Below are positions 34,698 to 43,249 of a DNA stretch of 46,412 nucleotides, in pieces. The stretch's first letter is position 1. Each line of letters begins with the position of its first letter. The DNA is from JAVKNF01 sp031537795 (GTDB lineage: Bacteria > Pseudomonadota > Alphaproteobacteria > Rickettsiales > Deianiraeaceae), in contig JAVKNF010000013.1 of the NCBI GenBank assembly GCA_031537795.1, positions 1 through 46,412 of the forward strand. Reading direction: 5' to 3'. A model generated the notes under the pieces. That model saw nothing but the letters and a program-made list of their open reading frames with translations. It made no database searches and had not been told where the DNA came from. The translations under genes were made by a program, and so were the position numbers.

Positions 34698-35054
34698 TTA
34701 TCTTTTTCTTTTCTTTGCAGTTTTTGCGTTAGTTTTGGTTCTTTGTCCTCTAACAGGAAGACCTCTTTTATGTCTTAAACCTTCGTAATTACCTTTAGCT
34801 TTTTTTATATCTATATTACTTTTTTCTTCAGCTTTTAAAGGACCTTCAACTTTAATATTTGAATCTATGTATACGTTTAAGTCTGTTGCTTCTTTTTCGT
34901 TTAACATAGAAACATATTTATTTGAATCAATTTTACAAGCTTTTAAAACAGAAAAAACATTATTTTTACCTATACCATAAATAGATTGTAAGGCGACAAA
35001 TATCTTTTTCTTTTCTTTTAAGGAGACTCCGCAAATTCTAATATCAACTGACAT
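34698..35054 (-). CDS. rpsM: 30S ribosomal protein S13
   Basis: 118 aa, normal. Contains IYGIGKNN and the C-terminal GLRHKRGLPVRGQRTKTNAKT motif that contacts the decoding region and tRNA. Its start overlaps the end of rplO by 11 bp. In most alphaproteobacteria secY and adk separate these two genes; both are missing here. Confidence 0.97.
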   Translation of the reverse strand: MSVDIRICGVSLKEKKKIFVALQSIYGIGKNNVFSVLKACKIDSNKYVSMLNEKEATDLNVYIDSNIKVEGPLKAEEKSNIDIKKAKGNYEGLRHKRGLPVRGQRTKTNAKTAKKRKR

Positions 35055-35517
35055 AATTAATTATAATATTTTTAGTGTTGCAAAATAAGACAATATTTTT
35101 AGTGCAATAATTTAGATTTATTGAAGAGAAGGATAATTCTTTTATATTGTCTAATCTTTTGTCATATAATATTTTTATTTTTTCTTTAGAGGGATTTGAA
35201 GAAAGAACATCTAGGCAAGAATTTTTTATAAGATCTGGGTTTTTTATTGAAATTTTATCAATATTTTGTAATATATGGTATAAAGAAATATGTTTTATAT
35301 TTTCTTTGTTTTGAGAAGAGAAGCCAAATTTAGGATATCTTCTGTTTGTTTGAGTTTGACCGCCTTCGAAACCTTTAATTCCAGCACCAGATCTTGATTT
35401 TTGACCTTTATGACCTCTACCAGAAGTACCACCTTTACCAGAAGAAGAACCTCTACCTTTTATTTTAGGTTTTTGAGAATTGGAAATAAAATTACTTAAA
35501 ATTACTTTAAAATTCAT
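35044..35517 (-). CDS. rplO: 50S ribosomal protein L15
   Basis: 157 aa. The N-terminal half carries the L15 hallmark GRGSSSGKGGTSGRGHKGQKSRSG and FEGGQTQTNRRYPKFGF. The C-terminal half is shortened and AT-biased compared with typical L15. It is preceded by a 46-bp gap from which rpmD (L30) is absent, and overlaps rpsM. Confidence 0.95.
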   Translation of the reverse strand: MNFKVILSNFISNSQKPKIKGRGSSSGKGGTSGRGHKGQKSRSGAGIKGFEGGQTQTNRRYPKFGFSSQNKENIKHISLYHILQNIDKISIKNPDLIKNSCLDVLSSNPSKEKIKILYDKRLDNIKELSFSSINLNYCTKNIVLFCNTKNIIINYVS

Positions 35518-35525
35518 AGCTTATT

Positions 35526-35555
35526 AATTTACATTTTAAATTTATTTATAGTCAA
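35526..35555 (-). promoter_or_regulatory. Possible internal promoter before rplO
   Basis: On the minus strand TTGACT (35550-35555), 18-bp spacer, TAAATT (35526-35531) in the only sizeable gap of the ribosomal operon, where rpmD would normally lie. The predicted start is almost at the ATG, so the leader would be very short. Confidence 0.3.
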
Positions 35556-35563
35556 GTTTTTTT

Positions 35564-36073
35564 TCAAGAATTAAAAGCTTTTACAAAATTTACAGAAAAT
35601 AAATTTGAAAATGCTTTAATTCCAGCCTTAAGCACATTATCTGCGTTTCTTGAGCCTATTATTTTAGCTTTTGCATCTTGAATACCTATTAACTCAAGTA
35701 AAGTTCTTAGAGATGAGCCACATTTTAAACCGCTACCTATTTTAGAAGGCATCATATTAATTGATGTTGCACCGAATTTTGAAAAAATAGGATGAGATAT
35801 AGTTTTATTTTCGGTGAGTGGAACTTTTATCAAATTAGATTTCGCTTTATGTATAGCTTTTTTTCTAGCAATATTAAGTTCTGCACCAGCACCTAAACCC
35901 TTTCCAAAGACACCATTTCTGTTTCCTATAATCACTAAACATGTAAAAGAAGATCTTCTACCAGCTTTTGTTGTTTTGCTTACTCTTTTTATTTTTATAA
36001 CTCTTTCTTCGAAGTTATCGTTTTTGACTTCTTTTGGGGAGATTTTTCTTGTTTTGTTTAATTTATTTTGCAT
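35564..36073 (-). CDS. rpsE: 30S ribosomal protein S5
   Basis: 169 aa. The double-stranded RNA-binding part reads ERVIKIKRVSKTTKAGRRSSFTCLVIIGNRNGVFGKGLGAGAE, and the second domain has ISHPIFSKFGATSINMMPSKIGSGLKCG and LELIGIQDAKAKIIGSRNADNVLKA. Complete. Overlaps the end of rplR by 11 bp. Confidence 0.97.
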   Translation of the reverse strand: MQNKLNKTRKISPKEVKNDNFEERVIKIKRVSKTTKAGRRSSFTCLVIIGNRNGVFGKGLGAGAELNIARKKAIHKAKSNLIKVPLTENKTISHPIFSKFGATSINMMPSKIGSGLKCGSSLRTLLELIGIQDAKAKIIGSRNADNVLKAGIKAFSNLFSVNFVKAFNS

Positions 36074-36395
36074 AAAATTTAGAATTTAGATTTTCAGAAA
36101 ACATTTTTATTAAACCACAATAACGATAATTCGCTACATTCAGAACGAAAGATTCTGGTGTTAATTTATTTTTTTTAAAATAAGAAAACACTTTTTCTGA
36201 AAGAGATTCAATTGAAGTGTTTTTTTTCCGAACTCTAAAAGATACAACTGTTGAATTCTTTTCAAAAAGAGGCACTATTTGTATGTACAAATATACAGAA
36301 GTTTTTAATACTAATAATTCGAAGCGATTTTGGATAGAGCCAAATTTTGATCTACGTTTTTTTATGTAAACTTTTCTTTTATCTACGTTTTTCAT
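36063..36395 (-). CDS. rplR: 50S ribosomal protein L18
   Basis: 110 aa, slightly short and divergent for L18. Still shows the RRSKFGSIQNRFELLVLKTSVYLYIQIVPL start (compare R-r---k---r-RL-V-rS--hiyaQvid). The closing RYCGLIKMFSENLN corresponds to the usual YHGRVKALA-aaRE-GL-F end. Position between rplF and rpsE confirms identity. Confidence 0.9.
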   Translation of the reverse strand: MKNVDKRKVYIKKRRSKFGSIQNRFELLVLKTSVYLYIQIVPLFEKNSTVVSFRVRKKNTSIESLSEKVFSYFKKNKLTPESFVLNVANYRYCGLIKMFSENLNSKFYAK

Positions 36396-36398
36396 ATT

Positions 36399-36926
36399 TT
36401 ATTTTCTTTTACCTGGTTTCAAAGATATGGTTGAAGTTGATAAATGAATACCTTTGCCTTTATAGGCATCTTTTTTTCTTAATGTCGTTAGAAATTTTGC
36501 AAAAGAAGAGATTTTTTGTCTTGAGAAACCTTTTAATTCGAAATTCAAATCGTCCAAGACTTTGACCTCTATATCTTTAGGGATTTTTAAGAAAATATCG
36601 TGACTAAAGCCTAGAAAAAAACATAGAATGTCTTTGCTTAACCAAACTCTAAAACCAACTCCAGATAATTTTAAAGACAAAGAGAAAGGGTTTATAAGAT
36701 CGTGAATTGTGTTTGTTATTATTTTAAAATAAGTTCCAGCTATTTTCAAGTCAATTTCATTATTTATATTTAAAAGAATAGCCTCTTTTGTTAAAGTTAG
36801 AGATATTTGAACTGGTATTTTCAAAGATGTTACACTTGAATCTTTCTTGAATTCTAGTAAAGAATTAGAAAATGAAGTTATGATAGAATTTGGAACGTTT
36901 ATTGGAATATTAATAAATTTACTCAT
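36399..36926 (-). CDS. rplF: 50S ribosomal protein L6
   Basis: 175 aa. Two repeats of the L6 fold; the second contains LKLSGVGFRVWL and LGFSHDIFLKIPKDIEV, and the C-terminal signature reads LRKKDAYKGKGIHL (compare R-pePYKGKGIry). Overlaps rpsH by 4 bp (ATGA-type coupling). Confidence 0.96.
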   Translation of the reverse strand: MSKFINIPINVPNSIITSFSNSLLEFKKDSSVTSLKIPVQISLTLTKEAILLNINNEIDLKIAGTYFKIITNTIHDLINPFSLSLKLSGVGFRVWLSKDILCFFLGFSHDIFLKIPKDIEVKVLDDLNFELKGFSRQKISSFAKFLTTLRKKDAYKGKGIHLSTSTISLKPGKRK

Positions 36927-37324
36927 ATAGAAACTTTACATATTAATTCACCACTTGTATTAAGATTGATCGCTTCATCAAGAGATAAAACACCTTTTGA
37001 GGTTGAAATAATATAACAATATAAAGGATATTTCAATTTTAAGATCCTTAACTCTGAAATAGAGCTATAAACTTTGCAACTAGGTTTTGATATAAGTTCA
37101 ATTTTGGATATTGAATTTGGAATGTTTAATATTTCAATTTTTTTATTTATCTTTATAAAAAAAGAATTCTCTATTTGAACCTTTTCAACGGAAGAGAATA
37201 GTTTTTTTTCGGCTATTTTTTTTAAAATATTAAAAGCAAAATTATAATAAGGAACAAAAACAATATCTTGTCTTGAGTTTACTATAGATGAAAAAACATT
37301 CGCTAAAACTGAAGATGTGGACAT
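36923..37324 (-). CDS. rpsH: 30S ribosomal protein S8
   Basis: 133 aa. Shows the N-terminal LANVFSSIVNSRQ pattern (compare iadmLtrIRNa), SKIELISKPSCKVYSS (compare i-r-SkPglRvY), and the C-terminal ISTSKGVLSLDEAINLNTSGELICKV (compare iSTskGvmtd-eAr---vGGeilc-v). Full length. Confidence 0.95.
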   Translation of the reverse strand: MSTSSVLANVFSSIVNSRQDIVFVPYYNFAFNILKKIAEKKLFSSVEKVQIENSFFIKINKKIEILNIPNSISKIELISKPSCKVYSSISELRILKLKYPLYCYIISTSKGVLSLDEAINLNTSGELICKVSI

Positions 37325-37327
37325 ATA

Positions 37328-37633
37328 TTATCTTTTATTACAAACCACTCCTGGTATATTACCTATTAAACATTGTTCCCTTAAGGCAAATCTACATAAA
37401 GAGAGAGATTTTTTGTGTAAAACGCCCTTACTTCTTCCAGTCAAAAAACATCTTCCAACTAATCTTGTTTTTGAAAATCTTCTATATTTTATTAGATTTT
37501 TAGAAAAAGAAATGTATTCTTCGAATGAAGTAGCTTTTTTTATTTTATCTCTTAACAGTGATATTTTTGAAGAAAAATTTTCATTTTTTATTTTATTTCT
37601 TTCATCTCTAACAATTAAACTTTTTTTCGCCAT
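37328..37633 (-). CDS. rpsN: 30S ribosomal protein S14 (zinc-free long form)
   Basis: 101 aa, the long, Cys-poor S14 type of proteobacteria. Begins MAKKSLIVRDERN and ends with the conserved RCFLTGRSKGVLHKKSLSLCRFALREQCLIGNIPGVV region. Located between rplE and rpsH as in other bacteria. Confidence 0.96.
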   Translation of the reverse strand: MAKKSLIVRDERNKIKNENFSSKISLLRDKIKKATSFEEYISFSKNLIKYRRFSKTRLVGRCFLTGRSKGVLHKKSLSLCRFALREQCLIGNIPGVVCNKR

Positions 37634-37635
37634 AA

Positions 37636-38283
37636 TTAATTAACTTCAGAATTTTTATTCTGAGAGTTTTTTTTAAAAATCTTTTTCAAGTCATCAATAT
37701 TCATATTCTCTAATTTTGCAATATCGATATCATCTTCCTTTGCACGAATAGGTATACCTAAAAGTCTTAATAAATTAAATGTATCTTCTATGCTTTTTGA
37801 TTTAAAAGAAAAGGATATATCTAGCCCTGTCGGTTTTAAAATGTCTGCAAAAGATATTTCCGGAAAAACTGATATATCTTTTATTCCAAAAGATAAACTG
37901 TTTGGAGAGCTAATGGAAGATTTGGAAAAACCAGAAAAGTCTTTTATAGCTGGAATAACTAAATATTTGAATTTTTCTAAAAAATAATACATAGCATAAC
38001 TTCTTAATGTAACGAAAGCTCCAACTGTTTGTCCTTCTCTTAATTTAAAAGCTGCGATAGATTTTTTTGACTTACAACTAACTGGTTTTCTACCTGTAAT
38101 CAGAGATAAATTTTTTAAAGAAGATTCTAATAGTTTTTTATCTGAACCATCTTGACCTAATCTCATACTAACTGTTATTTTGTCCAAAACAGGAACTTCG
38201 TGAATATTTTTTAAGTCAAAAACTTTAATGAATTTTGGAATAATATCTTGTTTATATCTTGTAAAAAGAAGTGAATTTAACAT
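37636..38283 (-). CDS. rplE: 50S ribosomal protein L5
   Basis: 215 aa; the core (about 180 aa) has VPVLDKITVSMRLGQ, GRKPVSCKSKKSIAAFKLREGQTVGAFVTLR and LSFGIKDISVFPEI, all L5 hallmarks. It binds 5S rRNA. After the normal end of L5 (LLRLLGIPI) there is an extra, charged tail of about 40 residues ending KKNSQNKNSEVN, unusual for the family and of unknown effect. Confidence 0.96.
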   Translation of the reverse strand: MLNSLLFTRYKQDIIPKFIKVFDLKNIHEVPVLDKITVSMRLGQDGSDKKLLESSLKNLSLITGRKPVSCKSKKSIAAFKLREGQTVGAFVTLRSYAMYYFLEKFKYLVIPAIKDFSGFSKSSISSPNSLSFGIKDISVFPEISFADILKPTGLDISFSFKSKSIEDTFNLLRLLGIPIRAKEDDIDIAKLENMNIDDLKKIFKKNSQNKNSEVN

Positions 38284-38285
38284 AT

Positions 38286-38582
38286 TTATTTAATTTTTGA
38301 GGTTTTTTGATTGACTACTTTTTTAACTTTCTTTTCAGATTTTTTATCAATATCATTTTGAGTTTTTTGAAGTTTAATGTTTGAGATATTGATTGGTTTT
38401 TCTATAAAATTAAAATTCTTACCTTCTTGATTCTTTACAGTTTTCTTAACTAAATTTAAACCTTGAACTAAAACTGAATTTGATTTTTTGAATACAGATA
38501 TTATTTTTCCGCTCTTACCTTTATCATCACCAGTTATAACTGTTACTAAATCATCTTTTTTAACTTTGAGCTTTAAAGGCAT
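38286..38582 (-). CDS. rplX: 50S ribosomal protein L24
   Basis: 98 aa. KOW motif near the N-terminus (VTVITGDDKGKSGKIISVF) and VQGLNLVKKTVKNQ. The C-terminus is a Lys-rich tail. It is the first gene of the ribosomal cluster here: the genes that normally precede it (rplN, rpsQ, rpmC and the S10 operon) are not upstream, where a phosphohexomutase gene lies instead. Has its own promoter-like sequence. Confidence 0.95.
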   Translation of the reverse strand: MPLKLKVKKDDLVTVITGDDKGKSGKIISVFKKSNSVLVQGLNLVKKTVKNQEGKNFNFIEKPINISNIKLQKTQNDIDKKSEKKVKKVVNQKTSKIK

Positions 38583-38594
38583 AAAATTTAAAAA

Positions 38595-38622
38595 ATTAAA
38601 GAGTTAAAAAGATTAAAGTCAA
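38595..38622 (-). promoter_or_regulatory. Probable promoter of the ribosomal operon (rplX onward)
   Basis: On the minus strand TTGACT (38617-38622), 16-bp spacer, TTTAAT (38595-38600), 13 bp before the rplX ATG. The 77-bp gap from the phosphohexomutase stop is the only room for a promoter serving about 8 kb of genes. Confidence 0.4.
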
Positions 38623-38659
38623 GAACAATTTTAAAAATATTAATTTTCTTATTTCTTTA

Positions 38660-40024
38660 TTATAAATTTAGCATTATTCTAGATTCAGATTCTAACTCTT
38701 CTAGATATTCTTCTGTATGTGAATTACAGACAATAATTATATCTGGAGTTGTATTTGAAGCTCTAATCAAAATAGAGCCTTTTTCTGTGATTATTTTAAC
38801 GCCGTCTATTTCTATAAATTGAATTTTATTTTTTAATAATTTGTTTTTTAATTTTGTTATAGTTTCAAATTTAGATTCATCTGTTGATTTGATTTTTATT
38901 TCTAATCCTCCGTATGTTTTTGGAGCGTTTTTTCTCAAATCAGATAATTTATTATTGCCATCAGATAAAATTTCTAACATTCTTAATGAAGCGTAAATTC
39001 CATCATCGAAACCTAAATATTTATCTAAAAAGAATATATGCCCTGATAATTCTGCACCAAAATCTGCGAATACTTCTTTCATTTTTGCTTTTATATAAGG
39101 GTGTCCGGTTTTTGTAATAAAAATTTGAGCTCCAAGTGTTTCTAAACTTTTTATTAGATAATAAGAGCATTTTATATCTAAAACAATTTTAGTTTTTTTA
39201 TTTTTATTTTTATTTATAACATCTGAAGCGAATATATATATCATTTCTTCATTAGAAAGAGCGTTCCCTTTTTCATCTACAAATGCAACTCTATCTCCGT
39301 CACCGTCAAACATACAACCTAGATCTGCTTTCTCTTTTTTTACATTTTCTATTAAAGTTTGTAAATTTTTTTTATCAGAAGGGTCTGCGTGATGATTTGG
39401 AAAATTGCCATCTATATTTGAAAAGGTTGCAAGTGAATTATTCAAAAAATAAGAACAAATAGAAGTAATAATTTCACCTGTTGCTCCGTTTGCCGAATCA
39501 AAAATTACTTTCTTTTTCTTATCTATTTTTAAGTTTTGAAATATATAATTTATATATTCATTTTTTATATTTATATTTTTCGTTGTCCCAATTTTATTTT
39601 GTTTTAAGAAAGATTTATTTTCTATCATTGCATATAAAGAAAAAATATCTTTATCAAAAAAAGGCTTGCAATCTTTAACAATTTTCATGCCGTTGTATTC
39701 TTTTGGGTTGTGCGATCCTGTTATCATAATACCGTAAGTGGAATAGAAATTTGTAGCATAATAAAGAGTTGGAGTTGGCATAAGGCCTATATTTATAACA
39801 TTCACCCCTGAATCATTTAAACCAGAAATTAGATATTTTGAAGTCTCAATAGATGACAATCTACCGTCGTAAGCAATTATTATTTCAATTTTCTCGTCTT
39901 TCTCTTTTTCAATTTTCAACTTTGTTCCAAAAGATAACCCAATTGAATAAACAATTTCATTTGTAAGATCTTTCCCGTGTATTCCTCTAATATCGTATTT
40001 TCTAAAAATATTTTTCATATTCAT
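38660..40024 (-). CDS. Phosphomannomutase/phosphoglucomutase
   Basis: 454 aa alpha-D-phosphohexomutase. Starts with FRKYDIRGIHGKDL. Catalytic phosphoserine loop GIMITGSHNPKEYNGMK, metal loop FDGDGDRVAF, sugar-binding SGHIFF loop (GAELSGHIFFLDKYLGFDDG) and C-terminal phosphate loop RASNTTPDIIIVC (usual RaSNTeP). Interconverts hexose 1- and 6-phosphates for LPS or glycan precursors. Lies 13 bp after the phosphoethanolamine transferase gene, so the two envelope genes are probably co-transcribed. Confidence 0.95.
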   Translation of the reverse strand: MNMKNIFRKYDIRGIHGKDLTNEIVYSIGLSFGTKLKIEKEKDEKIEIIIAYDGRLSSIETSKYLISGLNDSGVNVINIGLMPTPTLYYATNFYSTYGIMITGSHNPKEYNGMKIVKDCKPFFDKDIFSLYAMIENKSFLKQNKIGTTKNINIKNEYINYIFQNLKIDKKKKVIFDSANGATGEIITSICSYFLNNSLATFSNIDGNFPNHHADPSDKKNLQTLIENVKKEKADLGCMFDGDGDRVAFVDEKGNALSNEEMIYIFASDVINKNKNKKTKIVLDIKCSYYLIKSLETLGAQIFITKTGHPYIKAKMKEVFADFGAELSGHIFFLDKYLGFDDGIYASLRMLEILSDGNNKLSDLRKNAPKTYGGLEIKIKSTDESKFETITKLKNKLLKNKIQFIEIDGVKIITEKGSILIRASNTTPDIIIVCNSHTEEYLEELESESRIMLNL

Positions 40025-40037
40025 TTTTTAAAGTTGT

Positions 40038-41651
40038 TTAATCTTTTATGCAATTTCTAAAAAGGTCAAGTTCTTCTTGGTATAATTCATTTTTTTCTAT
40101 TTTTAAAATTCTATAAAATGTATGAAATATATTATCGTGAGATGTTTTATATTTTAATTTTTTCTTAAAGCAATCTGTATTTATTTTGAATTCTTTTTTA
40201 AATTGATTTGAAAACCAAATTAACATTGGAACTTTTTTCTGAAAAACTAAATCTTCCTCTTCAATTGAACCGTGCATAAATTTGCCGTTTTCACCTAAAG
40301 ATTCTCCGTGATCAGAGCTATAAAGTAGAAAAGAATTTATTTTTTTTTCATTCAAAACATTAATTACTTTATTTAGGAAGTAATCTGTATAAATTATACT
40401 GTTGTCATAGGTGTTAATTAATTCATTCTTTTTACATTTTTCTATATCTACATTTTTACAAGTTGGCTTAAATTTCTCAAATTCTGGCAAATATCTATTA
40501 AAATAATCAGGCCCGTGAGAGCCGTATTGATGTAAAATAATAAATATTTTATTGCTTTTAGAGTTCTCTATCTTTTCATTCATAAATCTTATCATTTCTT
40601 CGTCTTGACATCTAAATTTATTGCCGCAAATTGATTGATCTATAAATATGAAATTCTCTTTTGTTTTATTTATTAATTTATATGTATTGTGACTGTTGTT
40701 ATCTATCCAAAGAGTGTCGAAATTTAATTTTTCCAAGAAAGTGAACATAGAGTCATAATCTTTCTCTTTTTTTATAAATTCTTCTTCTTTAAGGTGGGAC
40801 AACATACAAGGAACCGATATAATTGTTGCTGTTCCGCAAGAAGTTGTATCTTCGAAAAAGAATAGATCTCCTCTCTTTCTTAAGAACGGATTTGTTTCTC
40901 TTTCGTATCCAGCAAGTGAGAAGTTTTTTAGTCTGGCAGATTCGCCTATAACAAAAACAAAAACAGTTTTATTTTTTGTTTCTTTCCAAAAATTTAATAA
41001 ATTAGGCTTTGGAAAACTTTGCATCTTCTTTTCTTTTTTTATTATTTCTTTTGTTATCATCCCAATAGAATAAATGTAATTTAAAGGCGTAATAGAATAT
41101 ATAATTCCTGCTGTTGAAGATAATAGAAATTTATATTTAGAATAAAAGGGCAAGATTGTTAAAAGCAGAATAAAAAGATATATTATAGTTCTTCTAATTT
41201 TATGCAGGATGATTGATATTATATTTTTATTGCTATTCTGAAATGTCACTTCACTTTTAAAGAATAAAATATTTGGAAGGAAAGCGAAAAATAATAAATA
41301 AATAAATAAAGTTTTAAAGTCAAAAATATTTTGAACTTCTTTCATGTCAGTTGCAAACGTTGTTTCTATTATTACAGGGTGTATCGATACTTTATATTTA
41401 TTAGCAAAAAACAAAACAATACAATTTATATTTATAAAAAATAAGAAGAAAATTCTAGCTTTGAATTTTGAATTAAAGAAAAATTCCAATAAAATCCTAA
41501 AAATCAAAAATAAAGATATTGACATTGAAATTGTAAATATAATTCCGTTTTTATTAAGAATAAATTCTAAAAAAGGAAAATTGTTAATTATAACTAAAAA
41601 TAAAGAAGTTATATTAAAAAAACAAGAAGAATTAAGTGTTATTTTTTTCAT
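40038..41651 (-). CDS. Phosphoethanolamine transferase, EptA/EptC family
   Basis: 537 aa. Five N-terminal membrane helices (to about residue 195) and a periplasmic sulfatase-fold catalytic domain. Catalytic and metal-binding residues present: E237 in VIGESAR, nucleophile T274 in TTSCGTATIISVPCMLS, HQYGSHGPDY, and SSDHGESLGENG with HGS following. Transfers phosphoethanolamine to lipid A or core sugar, which reduces negative surface charge and cationic-peptide binding. This supports a lipid A-containing outer membrane, though no lpx genes are in the window. Acceptor not determinable. Confidence 0.93.
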   Translation of the reverse strand: MKKITLNSSCFFNITSLFLVIINNFPFLEFILNKNGIIFTISMSISLFLIFRILLEFFFNSKFKARIFFLFFININCIVLFFANKYKVSIHPVIIETTFATDMKEVQNIFDFKTLFIYLLFFAFLPNILFFKSEVTFQNSNKNIISIILHKIRRTIIYLFILLLTILPFYSKYKFLLSSTAGIIYSITPLNYIYSIGMITKEIIKKEKKMQSFPKPNLLNFWKETKNKTVFVFVIGESARLKNFSLAGYERETNPFLRKRGDLFFFEDTTSCGTATIISVPCMLSHLKEEEFIKKEKDYDSMFTFLEKLNFDTLWIDNNSHNTYKLINKTKENFIFIDQSICGNKFRCQDEEMIRFMNEKIENSKSNKIFIILHQYGSHGPDYFNRYLPEFEKFKPTCKNVDIEKCKKNELINTYDNSIIYTDYFLNKVINVLNEKKINSFLLYSSDHGESLGENGKFMHGSIEEEDLVFQKKVPMLIWFSNQFKKEFKINTDCFKKKLKYKTSHDNIFHTFYRILKIEKNELYQEELDLFRNCIKD

Positions 41652-41734
41652 TTTTTATCAATAGAATATAGATTGTAATTATTTTCAAGATAAATCTCTT
41701 GAAAAATAAAAATAAAGATATATTCAAGAGATAT

Positions 41735-42511
41735 ATGAACCTATTATTTATTGGTTGCGGAAAGATGGGAGAACCTATTTTTCAAGGAGTTGTAAAGGAA
41801 AATATATTTAAAGGTATAACATTAATTGACCCGAATATAGAACATTTAAAGATACAACATTCTATAAATGTGACAAAGAAAAAAGATTTCTCTTTCTTAA
41901 ATACAGAGTTATTTGAATATGTTATAATTTGCGTAAAACCTAATCAATTTAAAGATTTAGATTTAAAATTAAACAAAAACGCTAAGGTTATTAGTATTAT
42001 GGCAGGGAAGACAATTAAAAATATTCAAGAAACTCTCAATTGTTTAAAAGTTTCAAGAATAATGCCTAATATGGGAGCTATTTCTTTAGCTAGTTTTTCT
42101 TTAGTTTGCTTAAATGAATATTTGGAACAAAATGAAAAAGATATAATTTATAGAATTGTAAAGTCTTTCGGGAGTTATATTGAAATTGAGGAAAATTTAT
42201 TTGACGTTGCAACAATTGGGTCTTCTTGTTCTCCTGCCTTCTTTTATTTATTGGCTTATAATATGCAAAAAAATTTAACAGAAAATGGTATTTCTTTAAT
42301 TAAATCAAAGCAGATTATACAAGAAGCAATAATTTGTACTAGTAAAATACTTGAAAATAATATTGATTTGGATTTTAAAGATTTAATTCAAAATATAGCA
42401 AGTAAAGGTGGTATGACAGAAGAAGGTTTGAATGTCATGAATGAGAATAACATTTCTTTAACTATAAAAAATTTATTTAATAGAATTCTTGAAAAAGTAA
42501 AAAAATTATAA
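41735..42511 (+). CDS. proC: Pyrroline-5-carboxylate reductase
   Basis: Last step of proline synthesis (NAD(P)H-dependent). 258 aa from ATG 41735; an upstream TTG in the same frame would add 12 residues before the dinucleotide-binding motif and is unlikely. N-terminal LLFIGCGKMGEPI Rossmann motif, VKPNQF, RIMPNMGA (usual RvMPNtpa) and the signature IASKGGMTEEGLN. Four bases separate it from proB. Confidence 0.94.
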   Translation: MNLLFIGCGKMGEPIFQGVVKENIFKGITLIDPNIEHLKIQHSINVTKKKDFSFLNTELFEYVIICVKPNQFKDLDLKLNKNAKVISIMAGKTIKNIQETLNCLKVSRIMPNMGAISLASFSLVCLNEYLEQNEKDIIYRIVKSFGSYIEIEENLFDVATIGSSCSPAFFYLLAYNMQKNLTENGISLIKSKQIIQEAIICTSKILENNIDLDFKDLIQNIASKGGMTEEGLNVMNENNISLTIKNLFNRILEKVKKL

Positions 42512-42515
42512 ATAT

Positions 42516-43244
42516 ATGCAAAAAATCTTAATAAAAATAGGAAGCTCTGTGATTTTAGATGAAGAGAAAAATTTTAGAAATGACATTATAAAAAATATCA
42601 TTCAACAAGTTGTAAAGTTAAAAGAAAGAAATTATGATATTGTTTTGCTTGTTTCCGGTGCAATCGGTTCTGCGTCTTTCTTTGATTTTAAAAATATAAA
42701 TAAAGAAATAGAATTAACAAGAAAAATAAAAGCAGGAATAGGGCAGGTTTTATTATCAAATAAATTTCAGAATGAATTTATAAAATATCAATATAATGTT
42801 TGCCAAATATTATTAACTGAAGATTCTGTAAATCTAGATTTAGCTAAATTAATAAATTCAATATTTTTAGAAAAGAATATTATTCCTGTTGTAAACGCTA
42901 ATGATTTATTGTTGGAACCTGATGATAAAACTAGAGATAACGATTCACTTTGTGAAATGATTTCAAATATTGTAGAATTTGATTTTGTTCTTTTCCTTTC
43001 ATCTGTTGACGGCGTTATGAATAAAGATATATTAATAAAAGAAATTAATTTAACTAATAAAGATAATATAGAATTTTTTAACAAATCTCAATTAGGCACA
43101 GGAGGAATGAAAAGTAAAATAGAGAGATGTATTAGAATAGCAGGAAATTCAAAAGTATCTATTATAAATGGTCTAACTAGAGATTTGATTCTTGATATTC
43201 TTGATAATAAAACAGATAGATTTACAACTTTTAAAGTAAATTAG
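42516..43244 (+). CDS. proB: Glutamate 5-kinase (without PUA domain)
   Basis: First step of proline synthesis; phosphorylates glutamate. 242 aa amino-acid-kinase domain with LIKIGSSVI, LLVSGAIGSA, VNANDLL, RDNDSL and LGTGGMKSKIE motifs, all active-site elements intact. The C-terminal PUA domain of long ProB proteins is absent, as in many bacteria. Five bases precede proA. Compare the inactive kinase-like protein at 13616-14458, which has lost the equivalent loops. Confidence 0.95.
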   Translation: MQKILIKIGSSVILDEEKNFRNDIIKNIIQQVVKLKERNYDIVLLVSGAIGSASFFDFKNINKEIELTRKIKAGIGQVLLSNKFQNEFIKYQYNVCQILLTEDSVNLDLAKLINSIFLEKNIIPVVNANDLLLEPDDKTRDNDSLCEMISNIVEFDFVLFLSSVDGVMNKDILIKEINLTNKDNIEFFNKSQLGTGGMKSKIERCIRIAGNSKVSIINGLTRDLILDILDNKTDRFTTFKVN

Positions 43245-43249
43245 ATTAT

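Noticed and set aside
36063..37643. Plus-strand open frames across the ribosomal protein genes
   Set aside because: All are antisense to recognisable ribosomal proteins.
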